In this document: piece by piece, positions 6,598-9,644 of the stretch
Numbering within the stretch: the stretch's first letter is position 1
Layout: each line of letters starts with the position of its first letter
DNA from: an uncultured Novosphingobium sp.
GTDB taxonomy: Bacteria; Pseudomonadota; Alphaproteobacteria; Sphingomonadales; Sphingomonadaceae
NCBI GenBank assembly: GCA_937860195.1
Contig: CALMBN010000269.1
Coordinates: 1-9,644, forward strand
Length of the DNA stretch: 9,644 nt
Reading direction: 5' to 3'
Position numbers and translations under genes: made by a program
The notes under the pieces: model-generated
Told to the model about the DNA's origin: nothing
What the model saw: the letters and a program-made list of their open reading frames with translations, nothing else
Databases searched by the model: none

Positions 6598-7752
6598 GTG
6601 AGCGATACTTACGAAATTGATGATCGTGAAGCGACTGAACCTGAGGTTCTGACGCTGCCACTCGATGTCTGGCACCGCGCGCGCGGCGGGCGGATGGTCG
6701 AATTCGCCGGATACTGGATGCCGGTCCAGTATGAGGGGATCATCGCCGAACACTTGTGGACACGGGAAAGCGCTGGTCTGTTCGATGTCAGCCACATGGG
6801 CCAGATTGTGCTGTCGGGCGAAGGGCTGGATGCTGCGGTTGAGGCCGTGCTGCCGATTGACCTGGCGACGCTGAAACTGGGCCAGCAACGCTATTCGCTG
6901 TTGCTCGACGAGCAGGGCGGTATTCTTGACGATCTGATGGTTCAGCGCTGGCCGAATGACCTCTACATGGTGGTCAACGGTGCGATGAAGTGGGACGATA
7001 TCGGGCATCTGCGTGAAGAGCTGCCCGATGAAATCACGCTCAATCATCTGGACGAGCACGCGCTGTTGGCTTTGCAAGGACCAAAGGCTGCGGCGGCACT
7101 GGAACGCCACGTGACGGGTCATTACCCGCTCTCCGCGCTGACGTTTATGCGGTTCGGCACGTTCGAGATTGCGGGCTATCCGGTCACGATCAGCCGCTCG
7201 GGCTATACCGGCGAGGACGGGTTTGAAATCTCGCTGCCGGGCGAGGGGGCGGAGGCGATTGCCGATCTGCTGTGCGGTGAACCCGAAGTCAAACCGATCG
7301 GTCTGGGCGCGCGGGGTTCGTTGCGGTTGGAGGCCGGATTGCCGCTTTATGGGCATGACCTGTCGCCCGAAACCTCGCCGGTTGAAGCCGGGCTGACATT
7401 CGGGATCAACAAGCGCCGCAAGGGCATTGTCGAAGAAGGTGGGGGCGGCTTTCCGGGCGCGGAGCGGATTCTGGCCGAACTCGCAAATGGTGCGCCGCGC
7501 CAATGGGTCGGGCTCAGCCTCGAAGGACGTCAGGCCGCGCGCGAAGGCGCCGCAGTTTTTGTTGGAAATGAACAGGTTGGCACGGTGACTTCAGGCGGGT
7601 TCTCACCCAGTCTCGAACGCCCGATTGCCGCCGCTTACGTGACCAGCGCCCACGCCCCCCCCGGCACCGCACTTGAAATCGATGTTCGCGGCAAGCGGCT
7701 GACCGCCACGGTCACCGCTTTGCCCTTCGTCCCCCACCGTTACCATCGCTGA
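6598..7752 (+). CDS. gcvT: Aminomethyltransferase, glycine cleavage system T protein
   Basis: A 384-residue T protein. It takes the aminomethyl group from the lipoyl arm of GcvH, releases ammonia and passes the one-carbon unit to tetrahydrofolate. Recognisable family segments are [15 protein letters not shown] (31-45), [10 protein letters not shown] (61-70), [10 protein letters not shown] (107-116, holding the conserved Asp at 111/112), [13 protein letters not shown] (199-211) and [12 protein letters not shown] (244-255). The C-terminal barrel domain has [14 protein letters not shown] and [10 protein letters not shown]. The length fits (about 365-400). The start is GTG at 6598 with a weak CGGGA site; the first 20 residues are a short acidic extension. 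It is the first gene after the glycine riboswitch. gcvH begins 10 bases downstream. Confidence 0.96.
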   Translation: MSDTYEIDDREATEPEVLTLPLDVWHRARGGRMVEFAGYWMPVQYEGIIAEHLWTRESAGLFDVSHMGQIVLSGEGLDAAVEAVLPIDLATLKLGQQRYSLLLDEQGGILDDLMVQRWPNDLYMVVNGAMKWDDIGHLREELPDEITLNHLDEHALLALQGPKAAAALERHVTGHYPLSALTFMRFGTFEIAGYPVTISRSGYTGEDGFEISLPGEGAEAIADLLCGEPEVKPIGLGARGSLRLEAGLPLYGHDLSPETSPVEAGLTFGINKRRKGIVEEGGGGFPGAERILAELANGAPRQWVGLSLEGRQAAREGAAVFVGNEQVGTVTSGGFSPSLERPIAAAYVTSAHAPPGTALEIDVRGKRLTATVTALPFVPHRYHR

Positions 7753-7762
7753 GGAGTTTCCC

Positions 7763-8134
7763 ATGCCCCGCTACTTTTCCGAAGACCACGAATGGATCGA
7801 AGTCGAAGGCGACACCGGCACCGTCGGGATCACCGACTATGCCCAGGGTCAGCTTGGCGACATTACTTTCGTTGAACTGCCCGAAGCAGGTGCGACAGTG
7901 AAGAAGGGCGATGCGCCCTGCGTGGTCGACAGCGTCAAGGCTGCATCGGACGTTTACGCGCCGGTCAGCGGAACGGTGACCGAGAGCAATGCTGCGCTGG
8001 AAGGGGAGCCTGAACTGGTCAACTCCGATCCTGAAACGGGCGGCTGGTTGTTTCGGCTGACGCTGAGCGATCCGGCGGAGCTAGATGGCTTGATGGATCA
8101 GGCCGCTTACGACGAGTTCGTGGCTGGGCTGTAA
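7763..8134 (+). CDS. gcvH: Glycine cleavage system H protein
   Basis: A 123-residue lipoyl carrier that shuttles the aminomethyl intermediate between P, T and L proteins. The lipoylation site is Lys59 in [18 protein letters not shown]-terminal [39 protein letters not shown] and the C-terminal [13 protein letters not shown] segment are all conserved. The length is standard. The GAGGAG site (7751-7756) overlaps the gcvT stop, which ties the two genes together. A large palindromic repeat separates it from gcvPA. Confidence 0.97.
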   Translation: MPRYFSEDHEWIEVEGDTGTVGITDYAQGQLGDITFVELPEAGATVKKGDAPCVVDSVKAASDVYAPVSGTVTESNAALEGEPELVNSDPETGGWLFRLTLSDPAELDGLMDQAAYDEFVAGL

Positions 8135-8137
8135 GTT

Positions 8138-8262
8138 CCTCCCCCTCTGGGGGAGGTGCCGATTGAAACGAGGCGGAGGGGGATCGGGGCGCACTGTCAG
8201 CGTCGCGCCCCGATCCCCCCACCGTCAGTCCTTCGGACTGCCACCTCACCCAGCGGGGGAGG
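8138..8262. repeat. 125-base palindromic repeat between gcvH and gcvPA
   Basis: The whole gap is one imperfect inverted repeat. The outer arms run from cctccccctctgggggagg (8138-8156) to the matching end at 8262. The inner stem is perfect over 15 bp (8178-8192 with 8205-8219), closed by a 12-base loop. The right half holds an extra local hairpin, cagtccttcggactg (8226-8240). From memory, 'cctccccc...gggggaggtggca' blocks are dispersed intergenic repeats in sphingomonads. As RNA it would be a strong stem-loop inside the gcv transcript. No U-run follows, so a terminator is not supported; it could lower read-through or protect upstream mRNA. Confidence 0.75.
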
Positions 8263-8279
8263 ATTTGAAGGAAGATTGA

Positions 8280-9620
8280 ATGCGCTACCTCCCCCTATCA
8301 CCCGACAACCGCACTGAAATGCTCGCCGTCATCGGTGCGGCTTCGGTCGATGACCTGTTCGTTGATGTGCCCGCCGAAGCGCGGCTCACCGGTCCGATCG
8401 CGGGCTTGCCGATGCACGCCAGCGAGATGGCGGTGGAACGGCATATGGCGGCGCTCGCGGGCAAGAATGTCAGCGCCGGTTCGGTGCCGTTTTTCCTCGG
8501 GGCAGGGGCCTATCGCCATCACGTTCCAGCCAGCGTTGATCACCTGATCCAGCGCGGCGAGTTCCTGACTGCCTATACCCCGTATCAGCCCGAAATCGCG
8601 CAAGGCACGCTGCAAGTACTGTTTGAGTTCCAGACACAGGTGGCGCGGCTGTTAGGCTGCGATGTTGCCAATGCCTCAATGTATGATGGCTCGACCGCCT
8701 GCTGGGAGGCCATCGGCATGGCAGGTCGCGGGACAAAGCGGAGCAAGGCGGTCATCTCCTCGGGTCTTCATCCACACTATGTCAGCGTTGCGAAGACGAT
8801 GGCGCGGTTTACCGGTGATACCCTCGATACCGCATCGCCTGAAATTGACAAAACTGACACCAATCGACTGCTTGCCTCGATCGATGACGAGTCCAGCTGC
8901 GTGGTAGTGCAATACCCAGATATTCTCGGTCGAATTGAAGACTTAAGCGCGATAGCTGAGAAAGCACATGAAAATGGCGCGCTGCTAATCGCTGTTGTGA
9001 CCGAGCCGGTAGCGCTCGGCGCGATCAAGGCGCCGGGCGAAATGGGTGCGGATATCGTGGTAGGCGAGGGGCAATCGCTCGGCGTCGGCCTGCAATTTGG
9101 CGGGCCCTATGTCGGCCTCTTCACGTGCCGCTCGAAGTTCCTGCGCCAGATGCCGGGACGCCTGTGCGGCGAAACGCTGGATGCGGACGGCAAGCGCGGC
9201 TTCGTGCTGACGCTGTCGACGCGCGAGCAGCACATCCGCCGCGAGAAGGCCACCTCCAACATCTGCACCAACTCGGGGCTGTGCGTGCTGGCCTTCACCA
9301 TCCACCTGACGCTGCTGGGCGAAGCCGGCGTGCGGCACCTCGCCCGCATCAATCACGCCAACGCGGTCGCCGCCCTAGAAAAGCTGGGCCTGGCCAGCGC
9401 CTACCACGCCATCCGTGGCGAGCCGCAAGGCAAGGAAACGGTGCCGACCCTCTATTGGCGCGACCGCAAGAAGGATGGCCCCACCTATCACATCGACTAC
9501 GTCTTTCTGCCTGCGCAATGGCTCGGTCGCGTGCGCGAGCTCGCCGTGGGCACCTTCGAGGACTGGTGCGGTTCGGGTCTCAGCGACCATGTGCCGATCG
9601 TGGTCGACATCAACCTCTAG
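8280..9620 (+). CDS. gcvPA: Glycine dehydrogenase subunit 1 (GcvPA) fused to an unrelated C-terminus
   Basis: The 446-residue frame starts as GcvPA, the first half of the split P protein that decarboxylates glycine with PLP and loads GcvH. Family segments run in order: [94 protein letters not shown] and [17 protein letters not shown] (about 351-366). The PLP lysine normally sits in the partner GcvPB, so its absence is expected. A normal GcvPA then continues for about 80-90 residues (an FFNEF-type segment and a GVLGGVPL-type segment). These are missing. From about residue 364 the protein is instead the C-terminus of an EEP nuclease/phosphatase. The start is ATG 8280 with AAGGA at 8268-8272. 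The chimera is unlikely to be a working P protein. Confidence 0.85.
   Translation: MRYLPLSPDNRTEMLAVIGAASVDDLFVDVPAEARLTGPIAGLPMHASEMAVERHMAALAGKNVSAGSVPFFLGAGAYRHHVPASVDHLIQRGEFLTAYTPYQPEIAQGTLQVLFEFQTQVARLLGCDVANASMYDGSTACWEAIGMAGRGTKRSKAVISSGLHPHYVSVAKTMARFTGDTLDTASPEIDKTDTNRLLASIDDESSCVVVQYPDILGRIEDLSAIAEKAHENGALLIAVVTEPVALGAIKAPGEMGADIVVGEGQSLGVGLQFGGPYVGLFTCRSKFLRQMPGRLCGETLDADGKRGFVLTLSTREQHIRREKATSNICTNSGLCVLAFTIHLTLLGEAGVRHLARINHANAVAALEKLGLASAYHAIRGEPQGKETVPTLYWRDRKKDGPTYHIDYVFLPAQWLGRVRELAVGTFEDWCGSGLSDHVPIVVDINL
9369..9620 (+). other. C-terminal fragment of an endonuclease/exonuclease/phosphatase (EEP) family protein
   Basis: The last ~83 residues of the final reading frame do not fit Gcv[42 protein letters not shown] and the terminal [10 protein letters not shown] (the SDH of the DNase I-like fold with its conserved His) match the C-terminal end of EEP-domain proteins. 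The N-terminal catalytic half is absent. The natural stop is TAG at 9618-9620. The remaining 24 bases of the window hold no recognisable gene. Family placement is by recognised motifs only. Confidence 0.8.
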
Positions 9621-9644
9621 CACCCGTCAGCCTTGCTCGACCAT

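Noticed and set aside
9621..9644. Possible end of a convergent - strand gene (frame ...MVEQG-stop)
   Set aside because: Only six codons are visible, so this cannot be supported.
1..9644. CRISPR array, tRNA or rRNA genes
   Set aside because: No regularly spaced direct repeats and no cloverleaf or rRNA-like segments were seen on reading both strands.

Overview
The window looks like chromosomal DNA from an alphaproteobacterium, most likely a sphingomonad (Sphingomonadales). The basis is recalled protein style, about 60% G+C, frequent GTG/TTG starts, short gene overlaps and palindromic intergenic repeats; no search was run. Every convincing gene is on the + strand.

Layout. (1) Bases 1-767 are the 3' half of pntB, the proton-translocating transhydrogenase beta subunit. 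(2) A small putative exported protein (894-1208) follows a palindromic repeat. (3) Bases 1425-3616 hold an ATGA-overlapping pair: a secreted right-handed beta-helix protein and a secreted diheme c-type cytochrome. This pairing recurs in bacteria but has no assigned function. (4) Bases 3683-6211 are a translationally coupled cluster: an Asp/Glu-racemase-family protein lacking the first catalytic cysteine, a dGTPase-like HD phosphohydrolase, and an NAD(P)-binding atypical SDR. (5) Bases 6251-6560 form a tandem glycine riboswitch in front of the glycine cleavage genes gcvT, gcvH and gcvPA.

Three observations stand out. First, a palindromic element with perfect 26-nt arms lies in the tip of the P3 hairpin of the second glycine aptamer. 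It appears to lengthen that helix rather than break the fold. Second, the last gene starts as a normal gcvPA, but after about residue 360 it runs in frame into the C-terminus of an endonuclease/exonuclease/phosphatase (EEP) protein. The join falls in a short stretch plausible for both families. Together with a sharp composition change near 9000, this suggests an assembly chimera or a real recombination; the sequence alone cannot decide. Third, the racemase-like protein has a Gly/Cys active-site pair instead of Cys/Cys.

How the genes work together: the riboswitch would sense glycine and switch on GcvT, GcvH and GcvP, which break glycine down to CO2, ammonia and methylene-tetrahydrofolate with NADH formed by the complex. 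The other clusters have no obvious link to glycine. Repeats at 787-885 and 8138-8262, and possibly 1213-1368, are short palindromes typical of non-coding dispersed elements.
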